Shown: positions 1-10,787 of the stretch, in pieces
Numbering within the stretch: the first letter of the stretch is position 1
Layout of the letters: each line of letters begins with the position of its first letter
Assembly (NCBI RefSeq): GCF_036785885.1
Contig: NC_092329.1
Coordinates: 9,936,001 to 10,000,000, forward strand
DNA: 64,000 nucleotides
DNA from: Coffea arabica
Taxonomy: Eukaryota > Streptophyta > Magnoliopsida > Gentianales > Rubiaceae
Direction of reading: 5' to 3'
Notes under the pieces: model-generated
Database searches by the model: none
What the model saw: the letters and a program-made list of their open reading frames with translations, nothing else
What the model was told of the DNA's origin: nothing
Program-made: the position numbers and the translations under genes

Positions 1-330
1 GCTCAAGATAGGACTAATCTCACATTGAATGCCAAAGCCATGAATGTTCTTTATAGTGCCCTAGATTCAAATGAATCAATTAGAGTAAAAGGCTGTAAAT
101 CGGCCAAAGAAATGTGGGATAAGCTAAGAGAAATCCATGAGGATGGTGATAGCGTGAGAGAACAGAAAAAGGCTATCTTAGTCACAAAGTATGAATCATT
201 TAAAATTGAAACTCTTGAGGATATTGACAAAATGTATTGCAGGTTCAATGACTTGATCAAAGATCTCGAGGTGTTGGGCAAAGAGTACACCTTGGGAGAG
301 AAGAACAGGAAAATTCTCAATGCATTAGGG
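1..330 (+). pseudogene. Ty1/copia gag fragment (UBN2-type), cut at both ends
   Basis: The frame is open from base 1 and encodes a charged alpha-helical protein with the features of copia gag polyprotein (UBN2 family): a KEMWDKL-like segment, then an acidic stretch, KYESFKIE, and a FNDLIKDLEVLG segment near residues 75-85. These parts are seen directly; the family call rests on known gag conservation. The match stops near ILNAL (about base 325), where a gag protein would continue with a Pro-Lys-Glu-Trp-like segment. No protease, integrase or RT follows. The 5' end lies outside the window. The LINE begins about 40 bp downstream but does not seem to have split the gag, because no gag resumes on its far side. 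Confidence 0.7.
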
Positions 331-354
331 GACAAAATTGAACTGCCAATTATG

Positions 355-367
355 CATATCACTATAT
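355..367. repeat. LINE 1 target-site duplication, left copy (13 bp)
   Basis: CATATCACTATAT occurs here and again at 6588-6600, exactly on the two sides of LINE 1. Length and position fit an L1-type target-primed insertion. The TA repeat just inside the left copy makes the inner edge uncertain by a few bases. Confidence 0.8.
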
Positions 368-424
368 ATATATATTTTTTTTTTTTTGTCTAAAACGGCA
401 ACAATTCATTCATCCAAAAACAGG

Positions 425-3400
425 TTACACATTCTGAAGCAACTGCTCCTCTACGTCTGCTTGAGCGCAGTCAAGCAACCAAACTGGAAAGTTAGCTTTC
501 CAATCAACAGTAGCATCTAGCTTAAGAGCAAACTTAGCTAAAGAGTGACTAACAAAGTTGAAGTCCCTTCTAACAAAGGAAAACCAACATTCTTCAAAGT
601 TATATTGTAGCAGTTTAATGTCCTGCAAGACAGTAGACGTAACAACATCTTCCATTCCCTTCTCAATCTTATCGATCACCACCTTACAGTCAGATTCTAT
701 AATAATTTTCTCCCAGCCTTCCATAGTAGCTTTTACCATTGCAGCTCTTATCGCCAATGCCTCTTCAAGTACAGGTACAGAGCAAGTGAATGAAGGACAT
801 GCCCAAGTAGCAATCAGTTTTCCTTCCCAGTCCCTAGCCACGATTCCCCAACCAGCTTTTCTGTTCTGCCGGTTCAATGCAGCATCAGTGTTTAGCTTGA
901 TCCACCCTTTGTCAGGGGCAGTCCATCTTCCTTTCTCCTTATTTAGTTGTTGTGGTTCCTTCTCTTCCTCACTTCCCTCCCCTACACTCTCTTGATACTC
1001 CAGCCACTCCGTTACAGCTTTATTTACCACCACCCCTGGACCTCTACCCTTCCCATTGAAATTTATCTCGTTCCTATCTTTCCAAATTTGCCATAGTAGG
1101 TTGACTGTGAATATAACATGCTCCTCACCCTTCTCCCTAGATGTAGCCTCCACTAACTCAGACCACCACAACTAGAACTTTCCCTTTAGATTCTCCAACC
1201 CATCCCATTGAATTGGTGCCACCTTCCAAATCCCCTCTGCATGGCTACAAAAGAACAACATATGTTCAATCGACTCTGAGTATATACCACAGCATTTACA
1301 CACTGGAATGCCTTGCTGACATCTGTCCTTGATGCTTGCATTGACTGGCAGAATTCCCTTCAAACATTTCCAGACAAAATGCTTCAACTTATGCTTCATA
1401 CTAAGCTGCCATAAGACTTTCCATCCTTTTGCATTTGCCTCATTCCTACTTCCTGAATCCTCCTGAACAGACCTCCTCCTCCTGCCAACCATCCTTCCTT
1501 GAGCAGACTTGTATCCAGACTTGACAGTATACTCCCCAGAAGCCGAATGTGCCCAGAACAGCCGATCCTTAGAGTCCTGGAGACTCAAGGGAATCTGCAA
1601 AATATTCTCCCTATCCTCCTTATCAAATACCCTTCCCAGTAACTCCTCATTCCATCTTCCATTCTTGATCAGTTCACTCACTGTGCACAAACCCAATGTT
1701 GTATCCTGTTCTGAACTCACCTTCCCTCCTGTCAACCCAGGAACCCATCTATCCTTCCAGATGTCTATAGTTTTCCCATCTCCCACTCTGATCCTCATTT
1801 CTTCCTCCAGCAAATCCCTCGCACTCAGTAAGCTTCTCCAGCACCAAGAGTCAGTATTTTTCCTTTTCAGCTTCCAGATAGAGGTTCCTCTGAAATATTT
1901 AGCTTTAAGGACTTTACTCACAAGCAGATTTGGCCTAGTAAGAACTCTCCATAACTGCTTAGCCAGAAGAGCCACATTGAAGTTTTCTAAGTTTCTAAAA
2001 CCCAAACCCCCATTTTGCTTAACATCAGATAACTTTCCCCAACCTAACCAATGCAACTTCCTCTCCTCTCCCTTACCTCCCCACCAAAACTTAGCCATTT
2101 CCCTCTCCATACCCCTGCATAACTCCTTAGTGAGCTTACAACATGACATCACATAAGCTGGAAGGGCCATAACCACTGATTTCAGTAACACTTCCTTCCC
2201 TGCCAAACTGAGTAGCTTTTCTTTCCAACCTGATATCCTACTAATCACCCTATCCTTTACAAAGTTAAACACTTGTGTTTTTGATCTACCAATTACCAGA
2301 GGTAACCCCAAGTACCTGCTCTGCTTAACCTCCTTCATCCATCTCAAATTCTCCAGCACCTTCAGTGTGACCCCCACTAGAACATTCTTGCTAAAGAACA
2401 CTGAGGATTTCTCAGTATTGATTAGCTGTCCTGAAGCACCACCGTATAGCCTTAGAACCTCCATCAGCTGCCTTGCCTCCTCTTCTTTTGCCTTACAAAA
2501 TATTAATGAGTCATCTGCAAAAAAGAGGTGAGACAATCTAGGACCCCCAGAAGACAGTTGAAGGTCTGTTAGTTTTCCTTGTCTGATTGCCTGGTTAAGC
2601 AGTACTGAGAAACCTTCTGCACAGATCAAAAATAAGAAAGGAGACAATGGGTCCCCCTGCCTTAACCCCCTAGATGGCTTGATGAATCCTTTCTTCTCCC
2701 CATTGACATTAACTGAGTAAGAAACACTGGAGACACACTCCATAATCCACCCCACCCACTGCTGGCAGAAGCCCATTCTCAACATTAACTTTTCTAAAAA
2801 AAACCATTCTACCCTATCATATGCTTTGGACATATCTAATTTAATAGCCATAAACCCTTCCCTGCCAGTTCTTTTGTTATTCAGAAAATGAATACATTCA
2901 TGTGCCACAAGGATATTATCAAGAATTTGTCTACCAGGGACAAAAGCAGATTGAGTAGAACTAATGCAGCAATGGATAACATTTCTCAACCTACTAACCA
3001 AAATTTTGGAGATAACTTTGTATAAGACATTACACAGACTAATAGGCCTAAACTGAGTCATATCAACAGGGGAGTCAACTTTGGGAATTAGACAGATTAG
3101 TGTTTCATTGACAGCTCTAAGCAGATTGCCAGAATGAAAAAAACTCTGGACAGCATTAATCAGATCCAACTTTATATCAGGCCAGAATTTTTGAAAAAAA
3201 AGAGGGGTCATACCGTCAGGACCAGGTGACTTGTTTGGATGCATAGAAAAGACCGCTCTGTGAACCTCCTGCTCAGTCACTGGAAGAATGAGCTGCTTGT
3301 TCATCTGATTAGTTATAGACTGTGGTACCTCACTAAGAATTGCATCAACTCCCTGAGGTGACTCAGCAGCAAAAATCTCCTTGAAGTACTGGATTATTTC

Positions 3401-4579
3401 TGCACCAGTCTCCTCCTCATCCTTACACCACACCCCATCTCTCCTCCTGATAAGGCCAATCTTGTTCCTTTTCCTCCTTCCAGCCACACAGGCATGAAAA
3501 TAGTTGGTATTCTTATCTCCCTCCACTAGCCATTTCTGTCTTGCCTTTTGACTCCAATAGACCTCTTCCTCTTTATAGGCTTCAGCCAACCTTCTCTTCA
3601 GAGCTACTAGCTTCACCCCTTTCCCACTAACATTACTTTCTTTTAACTCCTTGATCTCTTTTTTGGTTTGTGAAATAACTCTTCCAGAGTTTCTCCCCTT
3701 CTGCTTATGCCATCTCAATAATTCCACTCTGCACTGTTTAATTTTAAACTGAAATCTAAAACAACGAGAGCCTATGCACTTAGTGTTCCATACTGACTTC
3801 ACTAAACTGCCCACCTCCTTATGTTGAATCCAATTTTTATTAAACACAAATCTTTTCTTCCACCTCCTCCCTGTTGCAGGTTTAGTATCCACCAGCAACA
3901 TACAATGGTCAGAAGCCTCTGTCTCCAGATGCCTGCAACTTGCATTCCTGTAATGGTTGCACCAACTCCCAGATCCTAACACTCTATCCAAGCATTCCCT
4001 GATTTCCCCCTCATTATCCCATCTATTACACCATGTCCAAGGTTTCCCTTCATAGCCAATATCCACCAGCTCATTATTATTTATGAAAGCTCTAAAAGTA
4101 TTAAAACTATTATCTGCTCTATCCCTACCACCCCATTTCTCTCCCTGAGATACTATGTCATTCATATCCCCCATTACGACCCAAGCCTCCCCCCATATCT
4201 GCCTCCTTCTATTAATCACCTCCCATTGAGCTTTCCTGATACTAGCATCTGGACTAGCATAGATACACACACACCACCACTCCAAACTTGTATCACTATC
4301 AACAATCAGCAGTTCTATTGTGAAAGTAGTAAATAAGACCTGTTTAACCTTCACCTCTTCCTTCCACAACACTGCCAAACCACCAGCTAAACCCACTGGA
4401 TCCACCACAAAAAGATTATCAAATTTAATTTTTTGCTTAACACTGTTCAGAACACTTTTTTTATTTTTTGTTTCAGAAAGGAAAACTAAAGAAGGGAAGT
4501 GGAGTAGCACAGCCTCCTTGAGCTGGGGAACTGTCAAGGGGCTTCCAACACCTCGACAGTTCCACACCAGAGCTCTCAT
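425..4579 (-). pseudogene. LINE 1 ORF2: endonuclease / reverse transcriptase / RNase H, one in-frame UAG
   Basis: Starts at ATG 4577-4579 and would encode about 1384 residues. An apurinic-type endonuclease covers residues 1-235 (WNCRG at 7-11, SETK at 35-38, GDMN at 137-140, SDH at 223-225). The RT covers about 480-760 ([32 protein letters not shown] at 687-690). A zf-RVT domain follows near 1060-1130 (CKCCG...HMLFFC), then a Ty1-like RNase H in the last 240 residues (NTDAALN, EEALAI, ESDCK). A single TAG at 1172-1174 separates zf-RVT from RNase H with no frame change. The next codon downstream is TTG, so the RNase H part has no start codon of its own there. The RT catalytic residues are intact. 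The protein nicks target DNA and copies the LINE RNA. Confidence 0.9.
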
Positions 4580-6096
4580 TGAGACTTGGGAGCCCCATTA
4601 AGGGAGGGCTCCACCACCTCAGAAACATCCATGTAACACACCTCCTGGTCAGCTCTTTTATTCCTTTTCCAAGAGAACCCCGACTCAGGTACACCATCCT
4701 TCCCTAAGTCCTCCTCAGAACCTTTCCTCTTTCCTGACTCAACCTTTAGCTTCCCATTAGACAAATCTCTCAGAGGTTCCCGTCTCCCTACAGCTTGCAC
4801 CACCCTCTTCCATCCTTTACAGTTCTTTCCCTTCCCCTTCTCTGCAGTTAACTGACTAGCACTTAACTTCCCCCTACTCAGCTCCCCTTTACCTGATACC
4901 TCAGTGTTCACCTCCTTCACTTCCACTGCTATGAGCTGATCCAATCCCTTGTTAACATCACAGTCCATCCAACCCTGCTCAAGCACCACCCCCTCTGAAG
5001 TCTGATCTAATCCTACCTCTTCAGACCTTCCCTCTTCTCTACTTTGAACCTCACCTGTTGCAGTAGTTTCCCTCTTGACCTGCTCCCCACTCCTTCCCTC
5101 TGCACTACCTTGCCTTGCCATCATCCTCAACCCCTTTACGCTCTCCTCTACCTGCTGGATCTCTATACCCTCAAACCTCTCCTTAACCCCCCCACTCCCT
5201 TTTCCTTTTCCTATCTGAACCCCTCCCTCTTCATGAGCTTCCTCAGTATAAGTCAGGAGCAATTTTGGAGGTCCCCTATGGTAAGAATTAGCCTCTTTCT
5301 GGTTGCTACTACCTGACTTGCGCTCGTCCTCACTATTATTCCTCCTGTTAGGACTCCTTGGAAAACTAGCCCGCATCCAATTACCATACTGTTGTTCTCC
5401 TTTGACATCAGAACCTTTCAAACCGCAATTCTTCTCATTATGACCAATGATCCCACAACAGAAGCAAAAATCCGGACATTTTTCATACCTAAATTCTACC
5501 CATCTCATTGAGCCATTAAATTTAACCATGGTTCCCCTAGGAAGAGATTTAGTAAGGTCAAACTCCACAAGTAATTTCAAGTGTTTACCCTCTTTACCTC
5601 CCCCCGGAGGAATGATTAGCTCCACTACTTCACTGAAAACTCCCCCAATTTTCCTCCCAACGTCTCTGGTAATCCAATGAAGTGGCAGATTCCACACCTG
5701 TACCCATATTCTCCCTCTGTCAAATGCTTCCAGATGATCCTCAATACCCTCCTTCCATTTTAGCAGTATTAATGGCTGACCATCATAGATCCATGGTCTC
5801 CCATTCAATACTCTCTCCAAATCTACCTTCTGAGAAAACGAAAATTGAAACAAATTAGTCTGAATCTCCGTTACCTTCAGATTCTTTGGATGCAGCCATA
5901 TGTTCTCCGCAAAACTCCTAACTCCATTCGTATTAGCTTTCTTCTCCCCCCAAACTTTCCCCACCAAGCTTAGGCTACACTCTTCTACTCCTGTTTTGAA
6001 CTCCTCTTCCTCCAGCCACACACCTTCCTGCTCCGTGTTCGAGAGGTTAAATCTCCGCATCACCTCTTCCAATTTATCCATCCTTCGCAGAACCAT
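4576..6096 (-). CDS. LINE 1 ORF1: nucleic-acid-binding protein (DUF4283 + CCHC knuckle)
   Basis: 506 residues from the ATG at 6094-6096. The frame stays open 189 bp further upstream without an ATG, so this is the first supported start. Residues about 37-130 match the DUF4283 fold common in plant LINE ORF1 (KNLKVTEI...LFQFSF...VLNGRPWIYDGQPLIL). A CCHC zinc knuckle of spacing CX2CX4HX4C lies at about C211, C214, H219, C224. The C-terminal half is charged and low-complexity, rich in Glu, Lys, Gly and Ser. The role known for the family is RNA binding and RNP assembly. The TGA stop overlaps the ATG of ORF2 (4576-4579 reads ATGA on the coding strand), which suggests coupled translation of ORF2. 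No disabling change is visible. Confidence 0.85.
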   Translation of the reverse strand: MVLRRMDKLEEVMRRFNLSNTEQEGVWLEEEEFKTGVEECSLSLVGKVWGEKKANTNGVRSFAENIWLHPKNLKVTEIQTNLFQFSFSQKVDLERVLNGRPWIYDGQPLILLKWKEGIEDHLEAFDRGRIWVQVWNLPLHWITRDVGRKIGGVFSEVVELIIPPGGGKEGKHLKLLVEFDLTKSLPRGTMVKFNGSMRWVEFRYEKCPDFCFCCGIIGHNEKNCGLKGSDVKGEQQYGNWMRASFPRSPNRRNNSEDERKSGSSNQKEANSYHRGPPKLLLTYTEEAHEEGGVQIGKGKGSGGVKERFEGIEIQQVEESVKGLRMMARQGSAEGRSGEQVKRETTATGEVQSREEGRSEEVGLDQTSEGVVLEQGWMDCDVNKGLDQLIAVEVKEVNTEVSGKGELSRGKLSASQLTAEKGKGKNCKGWKRVVQAVGRREPLRDLSNGKLKVESGKRKGSEEDLGKDGVPESGFSWKRNKRADQEVCYMDVSEVVEPSLNGAPKSQ

Positions 6097-6587
6097 AGTC
6101 CTCTGCTGCTCCAAACGCCTCGATCTTACCACTGCTGAGCAGGATGAGCAAGCCTTCCTATACTTCCACGCCAAGTACCTACACCACAACCAACCAAAGG
6201 AAACTAAAAGGATCAAAACATTCACCTCAAAAAAGAGGAATAAACCGGAACAAACTGGACCCTCTGAACGCCTTAATTCCTGCAAAATATTAGATCTAGC
6301 TCAGAATTCAACCCATGTTCCCCAAAATAGAAATCCCAGATTTGATTTGAAATTGGCGCCAAACCATAAAAGGAAATGAATGAAAAGTATCTAACTACGT
6401 AAAGTATGGAGGATGAAGGAATGTATCTGTTTGAATGAATAGTAGCTGGTTGAATGAATCGAAATGTATGAAGGATGAAAATTAGTTATTTTGAAAAGAG
6501 TGAAAAGGGGAAAACACCCACTACGGGGGATAGAACTCTCTTAGAGAGAGAAAGGCCTCCCAAAACGAGAGACTTAGTCTAAGACTA

Positions 6588-6600
6588 CATATCACTATAT
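6588..6600. repeat. LINE 1 target-site duplication, right copy (13 bp)
   Basis: Identical to 355-367; marks the 5' end of LINE 1 at 6587. Confidence 0.8.
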
Positions 6601-7552
6601 TTACATGACACAATGACTTAAAAGCATGATTTGTGAGTAGTGAGCTTCACTAAACTTCCAAGATACTACTAATTTTAGTACTTAAGCGTCTTTTGTAAAT
6701 GAAATTGCCATAGGATTCAGAAAGTTTGGATTGCACTTTCTGGAGAAAATTTTTTTTATCCTTAATGAATATTTTTTTTATACATTTTCTAATCACTTTT
6801 GTTTACTTCATATTATATTCCATTTTAAAAAGTGCTCGAAAAATTCTTCAAAAACTGTAATGCCAAAAAACCTCTTACTCTCATATGGCCGACATTTCTG
6901 CATGGTAAAAACTTGGATAAACTGGATCTATAGTCCCACGTGTAGACCAAGAGGCTTACAGTTTGCCACGTCCTCCCATTAAATCGTTCACTGCTTTCAC
7001 CGTATTAAGAACTCCAAATCTACCCGCCAACAGGTCTCATCTCCACCTCCTCTCCTGAGTTCCTCTGCCACCGTTATCAACACCACCCCACCCCACATTT
7101 GTAGACTCATGAACTTAAACACATCAACTCCTACCAATGAAAACATCCTCCTCCCCCACGAAGTCTTTCTAGTAGATCCAGAAATCAGAGGAAAGGTAGG
7201 AGTGATGAATTTTCTTGCTCTCTTCTTCTCACAAGGCTTTCTACCCAAATGCGCCCCCCCCCAACCACAAAAACACCCTTTCGTCTCCTTTCTCTCTTTA
7301 AAAATTCAATGGATGAAAATATGATTTTGTTCCTGAAATTTGGGTCTTTAAGAATGAATTCCAAATTTCAAACGCGTTCAGAAGGCAGAATCGGTTGATA
7401 GTAACAAGGGGAAAAAAAGAGAGAGAGAGAATTTGAATCTCTGAATATTTACTATATTAACTACACTGTAGTTGGGATGTTCAAAAGGAAGGCCACAGGG
7501 ACACAAGAAGCCTTGAAAAGGGAGCTTCTTGATTGTGTTATTGTTTTAAGGC
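6601..7552. other. AT-rich spacer without recognisable gene
   Basis: Short ORFs exist on both strands (for instance 6997-7248 minus) but show no domain, codon pattern or repeat that I recognise. A short GA microsatellite lies near 7418-7430. I see no promoter or RNA gene. Confidence 0.5.
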
Positions 7553-7560
7553 ATCAAGTC
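7553..7560. repeat. Target-site duplication of the 2.1-kb Mutator-like element, left copy
   Basis: ATCAAGTC (CATCAAGTC if read as 9 bp) stands directly before the left inverted end and again at 9695-9702, directly after the right end. Confidence 0.75.
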
Positions 7561-8027
7561 AGGATCCCTTCATAGTAGGACCGTACCTATCGTAGGTAGG
7601 GACGCAAAGAACGACACGTGTTGTAGTGTAATGTGCTAGTAACAGATACGTTATGTTGTGGCCAATGCGCGTGGAGATGAAACAAAATAGAACGTGTTCG
7701 AATGCAACAAGTATCAAGGAATAGCGTATGCTGGCGACTGCTTAGGATAGTAGAGGAAGGGATAATTGTAGGATTGAATCAGAAGTGCATAGCATTTGCA
7801 AATTTTCCCGCAAGGAATGGAAAAATGCGACAACTCCCTTTAAATGTTATTGTGTGTAGAGAAAGTATCGAAATTAAAATAGATAATAATTATAAATTTG
7901 ACACGTGCGGGGAGAAGAAATTGGAAGAACAAAAATTGGAGGTAAATGTACTAGTTGTGCGTCAACTTAAAATAGAAAAGGATTCACACACACATATATA
8001 ATATATATATTTAGTACCCAAATATTC

Positions 8028-8440
8028 AGCCCAAGCATCCGATTGAGCTTTGAATTGTTCATTCTTTTTTCTCAATTTTTTAATTGATTTGAAACGATCA
8101 AAATATCATTAATGTCTTTTTATTTGCATTGGAACTAAATATATGCTTTTATTCATTAAGTATAGTCTGCAAAAGCATACACTTGCAAATGTGGCATTTG
8201 AAAAATAGGAAAGAAATGTTATTTGACTATAATTAACAATCAAAAATTGTATTGGTTAGTAACGTTACCGAAATTAAAATCAACAATTAAATTTTATAAA
8301 CTGGTGTTAAGGAAACCTCCCTCAATTCATTTATTGTTTTACGAATCTTACCAAAAGCAAGCATGACAATCTAAGAACTGTAATACGAAACTAAGGAAAT
8401 ATATTTGCAATTGGTTGTTTTCACTAAAAATGCCCATGAA
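8028..8440. repeat. Internal direct repeat of the Mutator-like element, copy 1
   Basis: Aligns in direct orientation with 8898-9345. Recognisable shared pieces are the AAGCA-CC-ATTGAGCTT segment, the AAAT-TCATTA segment, GAAACCT-CC-CAATT, and TTGCAATTGGTT near the end. The copies are strongly diverged with many small indels. Confidence 0.55.
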
Positions 8441-8897
8441 CCATTTAATGATTTAATGATACCAACCTTGTGTGAAGTAAAATATGTATCCTCTCGCCAT
8501 GTGGACGTATTTAAAATTTGTTATCTTTTATTATGTCTATATTTTTTTTTATTTAAAATAAATCCCCTCATTTTCACGCGCTTCCCAAATCCATGGTTCA
8601 TCATTTATATTCAATTTGATCAACTTTACTGATGACCTACCTCATATAAATTTGTATTAATTGTGTGTTCTATATTTGTTGTCCATGAAATTGTATGTAT
8701 TGTTGTGTAATGAAATCGATAACAGTCCTTGAATAGTAGTACTGGTTTGGTTTTTTATGTCTATTACTAAAATATGTGACGTTAATGCCGAGGTATTGGC
8801 ATTTTTTTCCACTCTTTCATCTTTAGAAGAGTGATATAAATCCATGCATATAGACACAGACATAAATGTATTGTGCGTGTGTTTGAAGACAACATTT

Positions 8898-9345
8898 GCA
8901 TCCTAAGCAGCCATTGAGCTTTTGTGTCTCCATTATTGTTTCTGAAGTTTTTAAATTTTTGGAAATTTTTAAAATGTCATTATTAGTTTTGTGCTTGGAT
9001 TGAACCCAAAAATATGGTTGTATTAGTTAAGTTTAGTTGGTAAAGTCAAAATCTTCCAAACATACCATAGCAAGAAGTAGGAACCATTGGCAATGATTTT
9101 GCAATATAATTTCAATTTCAATTACTTACAAAAATAAAATATCATCATGCTTGATATTGGTTAAGTTTACCAAAATAAGAATGAACAATTAAATGCTTCA
9201 ACTTAATAATAACGAAACCTTCCCCAATTGATTTAGTCTTTGTATTAGACTTAACAAAAAATTAGTTTGACGTATTTAATTCCTATAAAACAAAGTTAGG
9301 GAAATATCATTGCAATTGGTTAATTATATTAAAATTAAAAACAGA
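8898..9345. repeat. Internal direct repeat of the Mutator-like element, copy 2
   Basis: Counterpart of 8028-8440. The MITE at 9366 lies immediately after it. Confidence 0.55.
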
Positions 9346-9365
9346 CATATTAATGGGCGAATGGT

Positions 9366-9535
9366 GAGTGTGTTTGGACAGCCAATTATTTGGCCAAATA
9401 TATTTGCTGATATCACCATTACAATTTCCAATACACCTTTTTATCTTTCCAATTATCTTTTTATCTCACATACATCACATCACAAAAAGTGCTACAGTAA
9501 AAATATTTCAAATAACTTACAATCCAAACACACTC
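9366..9535. mobile_element. 170-bp MITE nested in the Mutator-like element
   Basis: A perfect 13-bp terminal inverted repeat: GAGTGTGTTTGGA at 9366-9378 and its complement at 9523-9535. Sub-terminal segments (TTATTTGGCCAAAT against CAAATAACTT) also pair. GGT flanks both ends (9363-9365, 9536-9538), a possible 3-bp target duplication. It encodes nothing. It sits just inside the right inverted end of the larger element, so it arrived later. Confidence 0.75.
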
Positions 9536-9702
9536 GGTATTTCTTGGCATTTGGTTGCATCCGGACACGTTCCATTTTGTTTCATCTCCACGCGACGTTG
9601 GCCATAACATAACGTTACACTACAACACATGTCGTTCTTTGCATTCCTACCTACGGTAGGAGCGGTCAACGCGATCTTACCATCAAGAGATCCCATCAAG
9701 TC

Positions 9703-10782
9703 GTCAAAATGCAGAGAGGGTTTGGGAAAGTTAAGATGACAAGTAGGAAACGGAAAAATCTACCGCAAACGGAAAAACTGGTTTTCATTGGGTGGACTCG
9801 TACGCTAGATCTACCAAGTATTTGACCATTTGAATTAGTGTCTCAATGTCCATGTTGCACATATGTCTATCGATGTGTTCGATGATGAAGGCTGGTGTTC
9901 AAGTATTAATTTTTAGAAAAACAAGTTAAAAGAGAAAAGTGTCCAACTATATAGGAGTGCAACGATTGCCACAAAAGTTATAAAAGATTATATTTAATGA
10001 ACTTTACAAGGAATATTTTTTTTATAGCATTAAACTACAAACAATGAATATAATATATATCAATTTCAATCATAATTAATAAGAGTTAGAAAGGTGAAAC
10101 ATCCTTTGGGTTATGGCGAGTTAAGTCAAAAAATATTTTTTTTTATACAATATCCAACTTCAAAAAGTACTTCAATGGTGAATCAAAAATACATCTAAGC
10201 CCCTCATTAGTTTGACTATTGTATAATAGATAATTCTATCAGTTTAGAGTTGCTAATCATATAAACTTTATAATCCTAAACCATGTCGTCAATGATAAAT
10301 ATAAACAAGTTTCACCAAATGAAATCATTTCTCTTAAAAGTTAAACTATTCAAATTTGAGGAAAGAAATTTCAGTATAATATATTTACGTAGTGTTACAA
10401 TTGCAATAGAACTATGAATCATTTTGTAATCCACGATTGAAAGAAAAAATAAAGAAAAAAATTGCTAACATTAATTAAAAAAATTCATAGAATGATGTAA
10501 GGGCGAACAACAAATTATTCAAAAAGCTAAAAATATAAACTCAAATGAAAATTTAAAAAGGCACTCATGCAACCCATATCCAACCAAAAGTGGAATGCTT
10601 TGTTGCTTGTGCATTGGTGTTGGTTAGAAAAATTAATTTTTAAATATTAAATATTAATTTTTTTCATCTCAATTACATTTATTCTTTCAAAACAATTGAT
10701 TTTTTTAAAAAGTTTGTGAAACCATAAAAGAAGAAATTTCAAAGCATCATGTTTATGCGTAAAGCATGCGCTCCATTACTAG
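9703..10782. other. AT-rich spacer, nothing recognised
   Basis: No ORF of coding character, no clear inverted ends, and no RNA gene seen on either strand. Confidence 0.5.
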
Positions 10783-10787
10783 TTTAC
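10783..10787. repeat. Athila-1 target-site duplication, left (TTTAC)
   Basis: TTTAC directly precedes the 5' LTR and is repeated at 23995-23999 after the 3' LTR. A 5-bp duplication is the standard for LTR elements. Confidence 0.9.

Larger units (their letters stand above)
368..6587 (-). mobile_element. L1-like LINE retrotransposon, near full length (LINE 1)
   Basis: Transcribed right to left. The right end (6587) is the 5' end; the left end carries the poly(A) tail, seen as a T-run at 375-387. A 5' UTR of about 490 bp (6097-6587) holds no ORF I recognise. It is followed by ORF1 (DUF4283 plus zinc knuckle) and ORF2 (endonuclease, RT, zf-RVT, RNase H). The 6.2-kb element is flanked by an identical 13-bp repeat (355-367 and 6588-6600). 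Its only visible coding lesion is one UAG in ORF2. Presence of an RNase H domain places it in the plant L1 group. It is the best preserved LINE in the window and probably the youngest. Confidence 0.9.
7561..9694. mobile_element. Non-autonomous DNA transposon with about 160-bp terminal inverted repeats (Mutator-like)
   Basis: 7561-7725 reappears in inverted, diverged form at 9541-9694. Shared blocks include the CGTAGGTAGG segment, CAAAGAACGACA, TGTTGTAGTGTAA and GTGGAGATGAAACAAAAT. Outer ends are AGGATCCCTT and, inverted, GGGATCTCTT. The flanks carry an 8-9-bp duplication. Long inverted ends with an 8-9-bp target duplication point to the Mutator superfamily; a hAT origin is the alternative. 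The 1.8-kb interior is AT-rich, contains two diverged direct repeats and a nested MITE, and encodes no transposase, so the element depends on a partner elsewhere. Confidence 0.75.

Noticed and set aside
1509..2156. Plus-strand ORF of 215 codons over LINE 1 ORF2
   Set aside because: Shadow of the minus-strand RT gene; no independent coding signal.
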